From positions 186,001 to 250,000 of the forward strand of contig JBAGJY010000003.1 of NCBI GenBank assembly GCA_037034305.1: DNA of 64,000 nucleotides. Reading direction: 5' to 3'. Shown here in pieces: positions 24,696-33,806 of this stretch (position 1 is its first letter; every line of letters starts with the position of its first letter). The notes beneath the pieces were generated by a model. That model was not told the origin of the DNA and ran no database searches. It was given only the letters and a program-made list of their open reading frames with translations. This DNA is from Streptantibioticus_A sp037034305. Its GTDB lineage: Bacteria > Actinomycetota > Actinomycetes > Streptomycetales > Streptomycetaceae. The translations under genes and the position numbers were made by a program.

Positions 24696-26171
24696 GTGAA
24701 GAGGATGTTCGTCGCGCCCGACCCGGGCCTGGTGCGGCTGCGGTTCGCCGCGCGGGCGGTCGTGGGGGTCGGTACCGCCGTCACCGCGATCGGGTTCGCG
24801 GGGCTGCCGCTGCCCGCGCTGGTCGCGGGCGGGCTGGCCGCGATGCTGGCCCTGTTCACCGTGGCCGATCCCCGGGTGCCGCAGCAGGCGGCGACGACCG
24901 CGCTGCTACCGGTGGTCGGCTACCCCGTACTGGCTCTGGCGGTCTGGCTGCACCCGTACGTTCTCGCGCGGGACGCCGCGTTCCTCGCCGTGGTCTTCGC
25001 CGGGGTCTACGCACGCCGTTGGGGGGCGCGCGGGCACAGCCTGGGCGTGTTCGCGTTCATGATGTTCTTCACCGCCCAGTTCCTGCGCGCCGGGCCGCCG
25101 CTGCTGCCCGAGCTGTACGCCGCGCTCAGCATCGGGCTCGGCGCCGCGGCGCTCGTCCGGTTCGGGCTGTGGTGCTACGAGCGGCGCGCGCCGGTGCCGC
25201 ACACGGTCACGCCGCCCGAGCAGCCCGGCGGGCTGCGCAGGCCCACCACCCGGCAGGCGTTCCAGGCGCTTGCCGCCGCCACGTTCGCGGTGATCGGCGG
25301 GGAACTGCTGTCGCAGGACCGCTGGTACTGGGCGGTCGCGGCGGCCTGGTGGATCTTCGTCAACACCGCGTCACGCGGCGAGACACTGGTCCGCGGCTTC
25401 CGGCGGGTGCTGGGCACCGTCGTCGGCATCGTGGCGGGCCTGGCCATCGCGCTGCCGGTGGGCGGCGCACCGGTGCCCACGGCGGCGCTGGTCGGCGCGT
25501 GCGTCTTCGGGATCTTCTACACGGCCGCCGTCTCGTACAGCTGGATGATGCTCTGTGTGACGCTGCTGGCCGGACTCCTCTACGGGTTGCTGGGGGTGCT
25601 GCACCCGGGGCTGTTGGTGCTGCGGCTCGAGGAGACGGCGATCGGGGCGGCGGGTGCGCTGCTGGCGGTGCTGCTGGTGCTGCCGGTGACCACCCATGCG
25701 ACCACCGACGCCTGGATACGGCGCGCCCTGGACGCGGTCCGGGACGCCACGGGCGCGGCGGCGCGGCACATCGGCGGCGCCGAGCAGCCGCTGGAGCGCC
25801 ACATCGAGGAACTCGACGCACTGCTCGGGCGGGTACGGGTGTCTGTGGCGCCGCTGGTCCATCCGCTCAACCCGTCGCGGTCCCGCAGGGCGCGGGCGAG
25901 AAAGGTCCTGGCGCTGCTGGACGACTGCGCGCGGCAGGTACGGGGGCTTGCGGAGGTGGCGGCGCATCCGCACGCCTCGCACGACCAGCGACTGCTCGCG
26001 GCCTGCGCACGCGTCGAGGCGGCGGTGCGGGGCCTGGGACCGCTCGCGGTCGCGGACACCGCCCCTTCGGGGGACGACTGCGTGGTGGAGCGGGCACTGG
26101 CCCATGTGCACGGGCTTGAGCGGTCCCTGGCGGAGCTCGACGGGCACCTGCGGGAGCCGGTGCCCGCGTAG
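24696..26171 (+). CDS. FUSC-family (aromatic acid exporter type) membrane protein
   Basis: 491-aa membrane protein with two blocks of hydrophobic helices (about 20-165 and 200-330) followed by a cytoplasmic helical tail. The second block has the FUSC-type pattern RWYWAVAAAWWIFVNTASRGETLVRGFRRVLGTVVGIVAG. Relatives export aromatic carboxylates or are linked to fusaric acid resistance. GTG 24696 follows GGGGGAG at correct spacing; an upstream ATG at 24507 is possible but gives an Arg-rich, non-membrane leader. The adjacent divergent lrp gene suggests regulation by a small-molecule effector. Confidence 0.88.
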   Translation: MKRMFVAPDPGLVRLRFAARAVVGVGTAVTAIGFAGLPLPALVAGGLAAMLALFTVADPRVPQQAATTALLPVVGYPVLALAVWLHPYVLARDAAFLAVVFAGVYARRWGARGHSLGVFAFMMFFTAQFLRAGPPLLPELYAALSIGLGAAALVRFGLWCYERRAPVPHTVTPPEQPGGLRRPTTRQAFQALAAATFAVIGGELLSQDRWYWAVAAAWWIFVNTASRGETLVRGFRRVLGTVVGIVAGLAIALPVGGAPVPTAALVGACVFGIFYTAAVSYSWMMLCVTLLAGLLYGLLGVLHPGLLVLRLEETAIGAAGALLAVLLVLPVTTHATTDAWIRRALDAVRDATGAAARHIGGAEQPLERHIEELDALLGRVRVSVAPLVHPLNPSRSRRARARKVLALLDDCARQVRGLAEVAAHPHASHDQRLLAACARVEAAVRGLGPLAVADTAPSGDDCVVERALAHVHGLERSLAELDGHLREPVPA

Positions 26172-26352
26172 CGCCCTCCCGGCGCGTTCTCGGCGGGACC
26201 GCCGCATCCGGCACCGCCGGGCCGCGGCGTCGCTGCCGCTCGCCGTGTACGGCTGGGCCGGGGCGTGCCCCAGCCCAGGATGCCCCGAGGAATCCGCCGC
26301 CGTCGCGCTATAGCGTTGCCGGTGCGGTGACCTTGCGGCGGACGGAGTTGGT

Positions 26353-27399
26353 GTGGCGAACGGACAGCGCGCGTACATCGGGTCGTTCACCTCGGCGGGC
26401 GGGTACGGGATCACCACCGCCGCCGTGGACCCCGACAGCGGGAGGCTCACCGAGACGGGGCGCACGGCCGCCGTGGCGGATCCGTCGTTCCTGGCGCTGT
26501 CGCCCGACGCCACCGTGCTCTACGCGGTCAGCGAGCACCCCGAGAACGGCGGCGCCGCCGCGCTCTCGCTGCGGGACCCGGACGACCCCACGCCACTGGC
26601 CGCGACCGTGCCGGTGGGCGGCGGCGCCCCAACCCACCTGTGCCTGGCGGCAGGGCACCTCCTCACCGCCAACTACGCCTCCGGCAGCGTCAGCGTGCTG
26701 CGCGTGCGCCCGGACGGCACGCTCGGCGCGCCGCGCCACGTACTCCGGCACGACGGCGGTGGCCCGAACCAGGAGCGCCAGGAAGGGCCGCACGCCCACG
26801 CGGTGCTGCCGGACCCCAGTGGCCGCTGGGTGCTCTCCGTGGACCTCGGTACCGACTCGGTACGGGTCTGCGCGCTCGACCCCGGTAGCGGCCGACTGAG
26901 GGTGCGTCACGAGACGGTGCTGCGCCCGGGCAGCGGGCCGCGTCATCTCGTCTTCCATCCGCGCGGCCACCGGGCCTACGCCGTCAACGAGTTGGAGTCC
27001 TCGGTCACGGTGCTGGCCTGGGACGCGCGGACGGGCGTGCTGACGCCGCTCGGCTCCACGGCGACGGTGCCCAAGGAGGCGGCGGAGCGGCCCAACCACC
27101 CGTCCGAGGCGGTCATCTCACCGGACGCGCGGTTCGTCTGGTTGGCCAACCGGGGCCACGACAGCATCGCCGTACTCTCCCTCGACGCGGACGGCGACGC
27201 GCTGGAACTGCTCGGCACCCACCCCTGCGGCGGCCACTGGCCCCGCCACCTCACCCTGGACCCCGCCGGACGGCGTCTGTACGCGGCCAACGAGCGCTCA
27301 GGGGACGTCACTTGGTTCGACCTGGAGCAGGCCACCGGCCGTCCGCGGCGCGTCGGCTCGCTACCGGTTCCCGCCGCCTCCTGCGTCGTGTTCGGCTGA
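26353..27399 (+). CDS. Lactonase family protein (6-phosphogluconolactonase-like beta-propeller)
   Basis: 348-aa seven-bladed beta-propeller of the YbhE/Pgl family, which hydrolyses 6-phosphogluconolactone or related lactones. The blades are marked by repeated AYIGSFTSAGGYGI, FLALSPDATVLYAVSEH, THLCLAAGHLLTANYASGSVSVL, GPHAHAVLPDPSGRWVLSVDLGTD, GPRHLVFHPRGHRAYAVNELESSVTVL and HWPRHLTLDPAGRRLYAANERSGDV motifs. GTG 26353 follows GGACGGAG. The gene stands alone; no pentose phosphate genes adjoin it, so the physiological lactone is open. A bidirectional hairpin follows the stop. Confidence 0.9.
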   Translation: MANGQRAYIGSFTSAGGYGITTAAVDPDSGRLTETGRTAAVADPSFLALSPDATVLYAVSEHPENGGAAALSLRDPDDPTPLAATVPVGGGAPTHLCLAAGHLLTANYASGSVSVLRVRPDGTLGAPRHVLRHDGGGPNQERQEGPHAHAVLPDPSGRWVLSVDLGTDSVRVCALDPGSGRLRVRHETVLRPGSGPRHLVFHPRGHRAYAVNELESSVTVLAWDARTGVLTPLGSTATVPKEAAERPNHPSEAVISPDARFVWLANRGHDSIAVLSLDADGDALELLGTHPCGGHWPRHLTLDPAGRRLYAANERSGDVTWFDLEQATGRPRRVGSLPVPAASCVVFG

Positions 27400-27405
27400 G
27401 CAGGT

Positions 27406-27442
27406 TGGTGGGGCCGCCGTACCCAGAACCGCGACCCCACCA
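27406..27442. terminator. Bidirectional hairpin between convergent genes
   Basis: Perfect arms TGGTGGGG (27406-27413) and CCCCACCA (27435-27442), with further CG/CG pairing inside, lie between the lactonase stop (27399) and the CbiX-like gene stop (27545). It is suited to end both transcripts. Confidence 0.65.
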
Positions 27443-27460
27443 GCCAGCCCGAACGCTGCG

Positions 27461-27547
27461 AAGCCCGCTGCGGCTCGGCAGGGGCGCGGCGACCGGCCAC
27501 AAGCCGGTGATCGACGGCCCGTCACCGCACTCCCAGCGGCGCGCTCA
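27461..27547 (-). repeat. Stop-codon-linked intergenic repeat, copy B
   Basis: Minus-strand copy of the repeat at 15633 and 37983. Reading the minus strand from 27547 it begins TGAGCGCGCCGCTGGGA, where TGA is the stop of the CbiX-like gene, followed by TGCGG, GGCCGTCGATCA and TTGTGGCCGGTCG. The far half toward 27461 is GC-rich and only partly conserved. Confidence 0.75.
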
Positions 27548-28486
27548 GCGCAGCGGCGCGCCCTGCGGCTGCTGCGGGGCGATGCCGATGGCCGTCGTGT
27601 ACTTGGCGAGTACGAGCTTGCCAACCGCCGGGTAGGGGCCGAGCGCCTCGGCGGCCGAGCAGTCCGCGGCCTCGGTCGCCTTCTCCAGCAGGCCGGAGGG
27701 CAGTTCCGGGCCGACCAGACAGGGCGCGATGGCCAGTCGGGCGGAGCCGGAGGAGCGCAGTTGCTCGGCGGTGCTCTCGATCGCGCCGTCCATGTCGAGA
27801 CCAGCCGCCAGCACCGGTACGGCCAGCCGGGCGGCCAGCAGCAGTCCGGTGACGCCCGCGGCCTGGACCGCCTCCTCGCCGCCGACGGTGGCCAGGATGA
27901 TGCCGTCGGCCGCGGTGGCGACGGTGAACAGCCGGGCGCGGTCGGCGCGCGCCAGACCGGCCTCCGACAGCCGTACGTGCAGGGCCTCCGCGAGCAGCGG
28001 GTGCGGGCCCAGCGCATCGGTCAGTTCGGCCTGGACACCGCTGTCCGCTATGGCCTGGCGTATGCGGCCCAGCAACGTCTCGTCCGGACCGGCCAGCAGC
28101 GGCACCACCACGGCGGCGATCTGGTCCTGCGCGGCGCCCTCGGGGCGGGACTTCGCCAGCACCTCCGTCAGCGACGGGTACTCGGCGTCCTCCGTGCCGC
28201 CTTCCAGGTAGCCGACCACGGGGTTGAGCCCCGAAAGCTCCCAGCGGGCGATGCTGACGATCTCGTCCACGATGGCGCGGACCGCGCCCGAAGGCTTGCC
28301 GGGAACGGCCAGGACCAGCGGCGGCGCGTCCTGCGGTGCGGACAGGGTCTCGGGCCTGCGGTGCCGACCGGGCTGACGTGGACGCGGCATTCGTACGGGC
28401 AGACCGGGTGCGGGGCCAGTGGCTGAGCTCATGGCGTCGCATGCTAACGGTTCACCGGGTCGGGCCGCGCGGTCGGGTGGCGTCAT
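27545..28486 (-). CDS. CbiX/sirohydrochlorin chelatase-like protein
   Basis: 313-aa two-domain protein of the CbiX/SirB class II chelatase superfamily, which inserts cobalt or iron into sirohydrochlorin. The N-terminal half has PPLVLAVPGKPSGAVRAIVDEIV and VVPLLAGPDETLLGRI; the C-terminal half repeats the fold (VATAADGIILATVGGEEAVQAAG, PVLAAGLD). The usual metal-binding His residues (typically in HGS) are not obvious, so some relatives may not be active chelatases. GTGACGGGAGGGCCG directly precedes ATG 28486, which decides the start; another ATG at 28432 has no ribosome site. No siroheme or cobalamin genes adjoin it. Confidence 0.75.
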   Translation of the reverse strand: MTPPDRAARPGEPLACDAMSSATGPAPGLPVRMPRPRQPGRHRRPETLSAPQDAPPLVLAVPGKPSGAVRAIVDEIVSIARWELSGLNPVVGYLEGGTEDAEYPSLTEVLAKSRPEGAAQDQIAAVVVPLLAGPDETLLGRIRQAIADSGVQAELTDALGPHPLLAEALHVRLSEAGLARADRARLFTVATAADGIILATVGGEEAVQAAGVTGLLLAARLAVPVLAAGLDMDGAIESTAEQLRSSGSARLAIAPCLVGPELPSGLLEKATEAADCSAAEALGPYPAVGKLVLAKYTTAIGIAPQQPQGAPLR

Positions 28487-28615
28487 CGGCCCTCCCGTCA
28501 CGGTATGTCTGTTTGGCGGTGTTACCTTGCTGATCTGAGGAAATGCCGTTAACCGGCAGAGGCGTTTGAACCGCTTCACGGCGGTTAAGGGGAAACAGGC
28601 GGTCGCTGGCTCGTC

Positions 28616-29575
28616 TCAGTCGATGGCGAGCAGTGTCCCGTCGACCGGAAGCGGCAGTTCGTCGCGCCACAGTGCCGTGGCGATCCGCAGCGCTCCGTGC
28701 AGCGGGTCGACCTCGGCCGCCAACAGCCTTGCCCCCGGCAGCAGTTGGGGCGCCTGGGCGCGAAGCGGCCCCAGCAGCGGCTCGCCGACCTTGAACAGGC
28801 CGCCGGTCAGGGCCACTTCACCGGCCTCGGCGCCGGGACGTACGGCGGCGGCCGCCTCCAGGACGTGCCGGGCCGCCGTGCGCAAGATCCCGGCCGCCAC
28901 CAGGTCGTCCTGCGCGCAACGGGCCACCTCCGGCGCGAACGACGCCAGCACCGCGGCCCGGTCGTCGCGCGGGTACACCCGCCCCGGCAACGTCGGCGCC
29001 GGGCCGAACACCGCCTCGGCCCGGGCCAGCAGCGCGGCCGAGCCGCCGGTGCGCCCGTCGTACGCGCGCAGCGCCGCCTCAAGCCCGGCCCGGCCGATCC
29101 AGGCACCGCCACCGCAGTCACCCAGCAGGTGTCCCCAGCCGTCGGCGCGCCGCCAACCGGAACCGTCCAGTCCGGTGCCCAGCGCGATCAGCCCGGTGCC
29201 CGCCGCGACCACCACGCCCGCGCGCATGCCCAGCGCTCCCGCGTAGGCGGTCACCGCGTCCGCCGCGAGCGCCAGGCGCCGCACCCCGAACTCGGAGCGC
29301 AGCGCGCCTGGCAGCCGGTCGCGCAGGCCGGTGCCGAGTGACGCCATCCCGGCCGCCCCCACGCAGGCGGCCACCACCTCGCCGCAGTGTGCCGCCAAGT
29401 CCCTCAGCGCGGGGACGAGTTGGGCCAGCAGGTGGTCGGCGTCGATCCCGTCAGGGCCGGTGCGCACCGGATCCCTGGTCGTGTGGGTGAACTCCGGCGG
29501 GCAGGGCCCACCGTCGTCGCCGACGCGCGCCAGCGCGAAACGCAGCCCGGAGCCGCCGGAGTCGACGCCCAGCAC
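28616..29575 (-). CDS. BadF/BadG-type ATPase, N-acetylglucosamine kinase-like
   Basis: 319-aa sugar kinase of the BadF/BadG/BcrA/BcrD ATPase fold. The N-terminal phosphate loop is GVDSGGSGLR, a second is VVVAAGTGLIALG, with GWGHLLGDCGGGAWIGR (a typical NagK-like signature) and a C-terminal GEVALTGGLFKVGEPLL. Closest in type to GlcNAc kinases, though other hexosamines are possible. It starts with GTG immediately before the phosphate loop, 32 nt after the scramblase-like gene, so they are probably cotranscribed. No phosphotransferase or nag genes adjoin it. Confidence 0.85.
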   Translation of the reverse strand: MLGVDSGGSGLRFALARVGDDGGPCPPEFTHTTRDPVRTGPDGIDADHLLAQLVPALRDLAAHCGEVVAACVGAAGMASLGTGLRDRLPGALRSEFGVRRLALAADAVTAYAGALGMRAGVVVAAGTGLIALGTGLDGSGWRRADGWGHLLGDCGGGAWIGRAGLEAALRAYDGRTGGSAALLARAEAVFGPAPTLPGRVYPRDDRAAVLASFAPEVARCAQDDLVAAGILRTAARHVLEAAAAVRPGAEAGEVALTGGLFKVGEPLLGPLRAQAPQLLPGARLLAAEVDPLHGALRIATALWRDELPLPVDGTLLAID

Positions 29576-29607
29576 CCAGTGGTCCGCGGCCGAACGCCGC
29601 CGCGCGG

Positions 29608-30576
29608 TCAGTTGGTGCCCTGCTTCAGCGCGAGGTCCACGGTGAGCGCGGAACCGACGACCATGCTCAGCAGCGGGTCGGCAAGCGGCTGGTGGATCTG
29701 CAGGACGTAGTTGTCGGCGCTGGTGAACACGGCTTTGGCCAGCCCCTGCCAGGTCTTGGTGATCCGGGCGACCTCGGTGTCCGTGTGGTCGACGATCGCG
29801 AAGTTCCAGGCGCGGAAGTTCTCCGCCTTGATGGCGCCGATCTTCTGGTCGCCCACCATGAAGGCGAAGTGGATCCTTCCGATCGCGTTCTGCTGGACGA
29901 TCTCGCCGATCTGGGCACCGTCGGGCCGCTGCACGATCATCTTCGACTTGATGAACTTCGCGGGCCGGGTCAGGTAGAGCATCGGCTGGCCGTGTGCGTC
30001 ACGCACCTCCAGGCGGTGCGTCATGAACTGGCCGTACCTGGTCAGGGCGCGGACCGCCTTCTTGGCCGCGCTCTGACCGATCTCGGCCACCGCGCCGATC
30101 TGGTTGCCCGCCTGGTCGTAGACGCTGTACTCGTCGACCATCTCGATGAGCTTGGCCTTCTGGTTGACCACCAGGATCGGCTCGGTGAACAGCGTGCCGC
30201 CGCCGCCCACGGTCGGGCCGACGCCCGCCTGGTGCTGGACCTGACGCTGGATGCTGGACGGGTCGTGGAACCCGCCCGGGGCCTGCGGCGGCATGCCGTG
30301 CTGGGGCGGCACACCGTGCGGCTGCGGCGCGGGCATGGCGTGCTGGGGCGGCATCCCCTGCGGCTGCTGCGCGGGCATGGCGTGCTGAAGCGGCACACCA
30401 TGCGACTGCTGCGCGGGGACGTGCGGCTGCGGCTGCTGGCCCTGCTGCGGCTGGGCCGGGCGGGGGTCGGCGTGGGTGTGCTCCGTCCACCGCGAACCGT
30501 CCCACCAGCGCAGCACGTTCGGCGCGCCCTGAGGGTCCGCATACCAGCCCGCGGGGACATTCGATTGCGTGGTCAC
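29608..30576 (-). CDS. DUF2510 / phospholipid scramblase-like (LURP-one) protein
   Basis: 322-aa protein in three parts: an N-terminal DUF2510 module (PAGWYADPQGAPNVLRWWDGSRWTEHT), a Gln/Pro/His-rich repetitive linker (about 45-110), and a C-terminal LURP-one/scramblase-like beta barrel (LFTEPILVVNQKAKLIEMVDEYSVYDQAGNQIGAVAEIGQS to the end). Scramblase-like barrels in bacteria are of unknown function; a membrane or lipid contact is plausible. The GTG start is suggested by DUF2510 homologues that begin just before PAGWYADP. Confidence 0.8.
   Translation of the reverse strand: MTTQSNVPAGWYADPQGAPNVLRWWDGSRWTEHTHADPRPAQPQQGQQPQPHVPAQQSHGVPLQHAMPAQQPQGMPPQHAMPAPQPHGVPPQHGMPPQAPGGFHDPSSIQRQVQHQAGVGPTVGGGGTLFTEPILVVNQKAKLIEMVDEYSVYDQAGNQIGAVAEIGQSAAKKAVRALTRYGQFMTHRLEVRDAHGQPMLYLTRPAKFIKSKMIVQRPDGAQIGEIVQQNAIGRIHFAFMVGDQKIGAIKAENFRAWNFAIVDHTDTEVARITKTWQGLAKAVFTSADNYVLQIHQPLADPLLSMVVGSALTVDLALKQGTN
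30276..30399 (-). repeat. In-frame Gln/Pro/His repeat region
   Basis: Within the scramblase-like gene, residues about 60-100 consist of repeating units such as QHAMPAQQPQGMPP and QHAMPAPQPHGVPP. The nucleotide repeats are imperfect and keep the frame, as expected for a protein linker that varies in length by slippage. Confidence 0.7.
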
Positions 30577-30603
30577 GGCGGGCAGACTATCGCGGACACC
30601 TTG

Positions 30604-31281
30604 TCAGGGCAGTTGCCAGTTCACCGGTTCCGCGCCCTGGCGTGCCAACAACTCGTTGGCGCGGCTGAACGGCCGTGAGCCGAAGAAGCCGCGGTCGGCC
30701 GACATGGGAGACGGGTGCGCGGACTCGATCGCGGGCAGACTCCCCAGCAGCGGACGGAGATTGCGGGCGTCCCTGCCCCACAGGATCGACACCAGTGGCT
30801 TGCCACGGGCGGCCAGTGCCCGGATGGCCTGCTCGGTCACCTCTTCCCACCCCTTGCCGCGGTGCGCGGCCGGTTTGCGCGGGGCGGTTGTCAGCGCCCT
30901 GTTCAGCAACAGTACGCCGTTGCGGGTCCAGGGCGTCAGATCGCCGTTGGACGGCTGCGGAAGGCCGAGGTCGGTGCCGTACTCGCGGTAGATGTTGAGC
31001 AGACTGCCCGGCAGCGGACGCACCTCGGGAGCCACCGCGAAGCTCAGACCGACCGCGTGCCCCGGTGTGGGGTACGGGTCCTGGCCGACGATCAGCACCT
31101 TGATGTCGTCGAACGGCTGCTGGAAGGCGCGCAGCACATGCTGCCCCGACGGCAGATAGGTGCGTCCCGCGGCGATCTCGGCGCGCAGGAAGTCGCCCAT
31201 CGCGGCGATCCGGCCCGCCACCGGCTCAAGGGCTTTCGCCCAGCCCGCTTCAACGATCTCGTGCAAAGGTCGTGCAGCCAC
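30604..31281 (-). CDS. ung: Uracil-DNA glycosylase (family 1)
   Basis: 225-aa enzyme that removes uracil from DNA. The catalytic water-activating motif GQDPYPTPGHAVGLSF and the insertion-loop motif HPSPMSADRGFFGSRPFSRAN are intact, with VLLLNRALTT between. Length is typical for bacterial Ung. A GTG start at 31281 gives the usual N-terminus. It is the downstream neighbour of the BNR protein gene on the same strand, 45 nt away. Confidence 0.97.
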   Translation of the reverse strand: MAARPLHEIVEAGWAKALEPVAGRIAAMGDFLRAEIAAGRTYLPSGQHVLRAFQQPFDDIKVLIVGQDPYPTPGHAVGLSFAVAPEVRPLPGSLLNIYREYGTDLGLPQPSNGDLTPWTRNGVLLLNRALTTAPRKPAAHRGKGWEEVTEQAIRALAARGKPLVSILWGRDARNLRPLLGSLPAIESAHPSPMSADRGFFGSRPFSRANELLARQGAEPVNWQLP

Positions 31282-31326
31282 GAGCGGTCACTCTACTGGC
31301 TCAAAGCGTGACGCCCCCAATCGGGC

Positions 31327-32424
31327 TCAGGCGACCACCGCCGCCCGTACGCACAGCACGTCGGGGAGGTGGGAGGCGACCAGTCGCCAACTGTCGCCCT
31401 CGTCGGCGCTCGCGTACACCTCGCCGTTGCGGGTGCCGAAGTAGACCCCGGCGGGGTCGTTGTCGTCGGTGCGCAGGGCGTCGCGGAGCACGATCCCGTA
31501 GTGGTGCTCGGTGGGCAGCCCGCCGCCGAGGGCGGTCCAACTCGCCCCGGCGTCCTCGGTGCGGTACACCCGGCAGTGGTAGTCGGGCGCGTAGCGGTCG
31601 GAGCCGTCGTTGACCGGGAAGACGTAGGCGACCGAGCCACGGCGCGGGTGGGTGGCGATCGGGAAGCCGAAGTCGGCGGGCAGGGCCTTGCCGATCTCGG
31701 ACCACTGCGCCCCGCCGTCGTCGCTGCGGTAGACGCCGCCGTGGTTCTGCAGGAAGAGGCGGTCGGGGTCGGTCGGGTCCTGTGCGATCTTGTGCACGCA
31801 CTGGCCGAACTCCGGATAGTGGTCCGGCAGGAAATCGGCTTTGAGGCCCGAGTTGCACGGCTGCCAGCTCGCGCCGCCGTCCGACGAGCGGTACGCGCCG
31901 CCGGAGGACACCGCGACCATCAGCGTGTCGGCGCTGCGCGGGTCGGTGACGACGGTGTGCACGGCCTGGCCGCCGTAACCGGCGCCCCAGTGCGGGCGTT
32001 GCGGGTGGTCCCACAGGCTGCGTACCAGGTCGAAGGTCTCGCCGCCGTCGTCGGAGCGGAACAGGGCGCCGGGCTCGGTCCCGGCGTACACCACCGCTGG
32101 CGCGGCGGGACCGGCCGGGTGCAGCTGCCAGACCCGCACCAGCGAAGCGCCGGTGTACTCGGGGAACTTCACCGCCGGGCGGCTGGGTTCGTGCCAGGTC
32201 GCCCCGAGGTCGTCGGAGCGGAAGACGGACGGGCCCCAGTGCGAGCTGTCCGCACCCGCCAGCAGGCGGGTGCGGCGGCCTCTGGTGTCGATACAGAGGG
32301 AGTAGACGGCTTGCATGGGGAAGTGCGGGCCGGTCACCTCCCATTCGGCGGCTGGCCGCGAGCGGCGCCGTCGTCCTAGGAACAGGCCCTTCTTCGTGCC
32401 CACTGCGAGTAGGACGGTTTCCAT
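31327..32424 (-). CDS. BNR/Asp-box beta-propeller protein (sialidase/YCF48-like)
   Basis: 365-aa propeller with repeated Asp-box motifs: SDDLGATWHEP, SDDGGETFD, SSDGGASWQP, SDDGGAQWSE, TEDAGASWTA and SADEGDSWRL. Such proteins are annotated as exo-alpha-sialidase or WD40/YVTN glycosyl hydrolase-like, but no signal peptide is present here, so it is probably cytoplasmic and not a secreted glycosidase. ATG 32424 follows GAGGGGG. A long open upstream extension (to 32646) lies in intergenic DNA and is rejected. The AT-rich stretch at 32455-32490 is its probable promoter. Confidence 0.82.
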   Translation of the reverse strand: METVLLAVGTKKGLFLGRRRRSRPAAEWEVTGPHFPMQAVYSLCIDTRGRRTRLLAGADSSHWGPSVFRSDDLGATWHEPSRPAVKFPEYTGASLVRVWQLHPAGPAAPAVVYAGTEPGALFRSDDGGETFDLVRSLWDHPQRPHWGAGYGGQAVHTVVTDPRSADTLMVAVSSGGAYRSSDGGASWQPCNSGLKADFLPDHYPEFGQCVHKIAQDPTDPDRLFLQNHGGVYRSDDGGAQWSEIGKALPADFGFPIATHPRRGSVAYVFPVNDGSDRYAPDYHCRVYRTEDAGASWTALGGGLPTEHHYGIVLRDALRTDDNDPAGVYFGTRNGEVYASADEGDSWRLVASHLPDVLCVRAAVVA

Positions 32425-32662
32425 GGGGTGGCCCCCTCTGGGGTGCGGGATGTGTCCTGTATCACAGAGGGTAGGTAATTTTTCCTTCCGTCCACCCGTT
32501 CGCCGCCACATTCGGGCGCGGTCGCGCACGGCCGACCGCGGGTCGAGGTCGCGCCGAGGCTCGCGGACACGGCGACCGCGTGGCGCGCGGCGAGGACACC
32601 GACCCGCCCGCCGGTGACGAACGGACGCAGACCACCTCACCCGCACCCCCGGTGGCGAGCGG

Positions 32663-33751
32663 CTACGCGCGGGCGTACTGCGCCGGAGTGCGCGCCTCCA
32701 CGCCGAGCGCGCGAGCGGCCTGCCGGGCCCAGTAAGGGCTGCGCAGCAACTCGCGCCCGAGCAGTACCGCGTCGGCCTGCCCGTCCGCCACGATCCGCTC
32801 GGCCTGCTCGGGCCCGGTGATCAGCCCGACCGCCCCGACCGGCAGGCCGGTCTGCTCCCGGACGAGGGTGGCGAACGGAACCTGGTAGCCCGGCCCGGCC
32901 GGAATGTCGACCTTGGCCACGTTGCCGCCCGAGGAGACGTCCAGCAGATCCACCCCGTGCGCCTGCAACTCCTTGGCCAGCCGTACCGTCTCCCCGGCCG
33001 TCCAGCCCTCGCCCTGACCGTTCTCCTCCAGCCAGTCGGTGGCCGACACCCGGAAGAAGACCGGGAGTTCGTCCGGCCAGACCGCGCGGACCGCGTCAAC
33101 CACCTCAAGAGCCAGACGGATCCGGTTCTCGAAGCTGCCGCCGTAGGCGTCGGTGCGGTGGTTGCTGTGCGGCGAGAGGAACTCGTGGATCAGATAGCCG
33201 TGAGCGCCGTGGACCTCCACCACCTCGAACCCGGCGGCCAGCGCACGCCGCGTCGCGGCGGCGAACTGCCCCACGACCTCCTGTATCTGGTCGGTGGTCA
33301 GTTCCGTGGGGGAGGGGTGGTCGTCCGCGAACGGTACGGCGCTGGGTCCGTACGGCTGCCAGCCGCCCCGTTCGGGCGGGATCGGCGCGCCGCCGAGCCA
33401 CGGTGCGTCCGTGGACGCCTTGCGGCCGCTGTGTGCGAGCTGGATGCCCGGAACCGAACCCTGCTCCTTGAGGAAGCGGGTGATCCGGACGAAGGCCTCC
33501 TGCTGCCGGTCGTTCCACAGGCCGAGGTCGGCCGGGCTGATCCGGCCCTGGGGCGCGACGGCGGTGGCCTCGGTGAGGATCAGTCCCGTACCGCCGACGG
33601 CGCGCGCCGCGAGGTGGGCGAAGTGCCAGTCATGGGGGGCTCCGGTGTCCGGCCCGTCCGTCGCCGCGCAGTACTGGCACATCGGCGCCATCCAGATCCG
33701 GTTCGGGATGGTCAGCGACCGCAGGGTGTAGGGCTCGAACAGGGCGCTCAC
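32663..33751 (-). CDS. NADH:flavin oxidoreductase, Old Yellow Enzyme (YqjM-like)
   Basis: 362-aa FMN enzyme reducing activated C=C bonds with NAD(P)H. It has the YqjM-type start LFEPYTLRSLTIPNRIWMAPMCQYCA (Cys near the flavin), GIQLAHSGRKAS, the HGAHGYLIHEFLSPHSNHRTDAYGGSFENRIRLALEVV substrate-binding block and the C-terminal VGLITGPEQAERIVADGQADAVLLGRELLRSPYWARQAA. GTG 33751 follows GAGGAG. It is divergent from an ArsR gene across two perfect palindromic sites and is probably induced by an electrophile or metal. Confidence 0.95.
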   Translation of the reverse strand: MSALFEPYTLRSLTIPNRIWMAPMCQYCAATDGPDTGAPHDWHFAHLAARAVGGTGLILTEATAVAPQGRISPADLGLWNDRQQEAFVRITRFLKEQGSVPGIQLAHSGRKASTDAPWLGGAPIPPERGGWQPYGPSAVPFADDHPSPTELTTDQIQEVVGQFAAATRRALAAGFEVVEVHGAHGYLIHEFLSPHSNHRTDAYGGSFENRIRLALEVVDAVRAVWPDELPVFFRVSATDWLEENGQGEGWTAGETVRLAKELQAHGVDLLDVSSGGNVAKVDIPAGPGYQVPFATLVREQTGLPVGAVGLITGPEQAERIVADGQADAVLLGRELLRSPYWARQAARALGVEARTPAQYARA

Positions 33752-33806
33752 GGCACACTCCTCGTCGTCGGGCTCAGCCGGTGCCCGGGGCTTTCCCCCG
33801 GCACAG

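Noticed and set aside
30276..30399. Repeats resembling a CRISPR-like array
   Set aside because: They are in-frame coding repeats of a Gln/Pro linker with no spacers.
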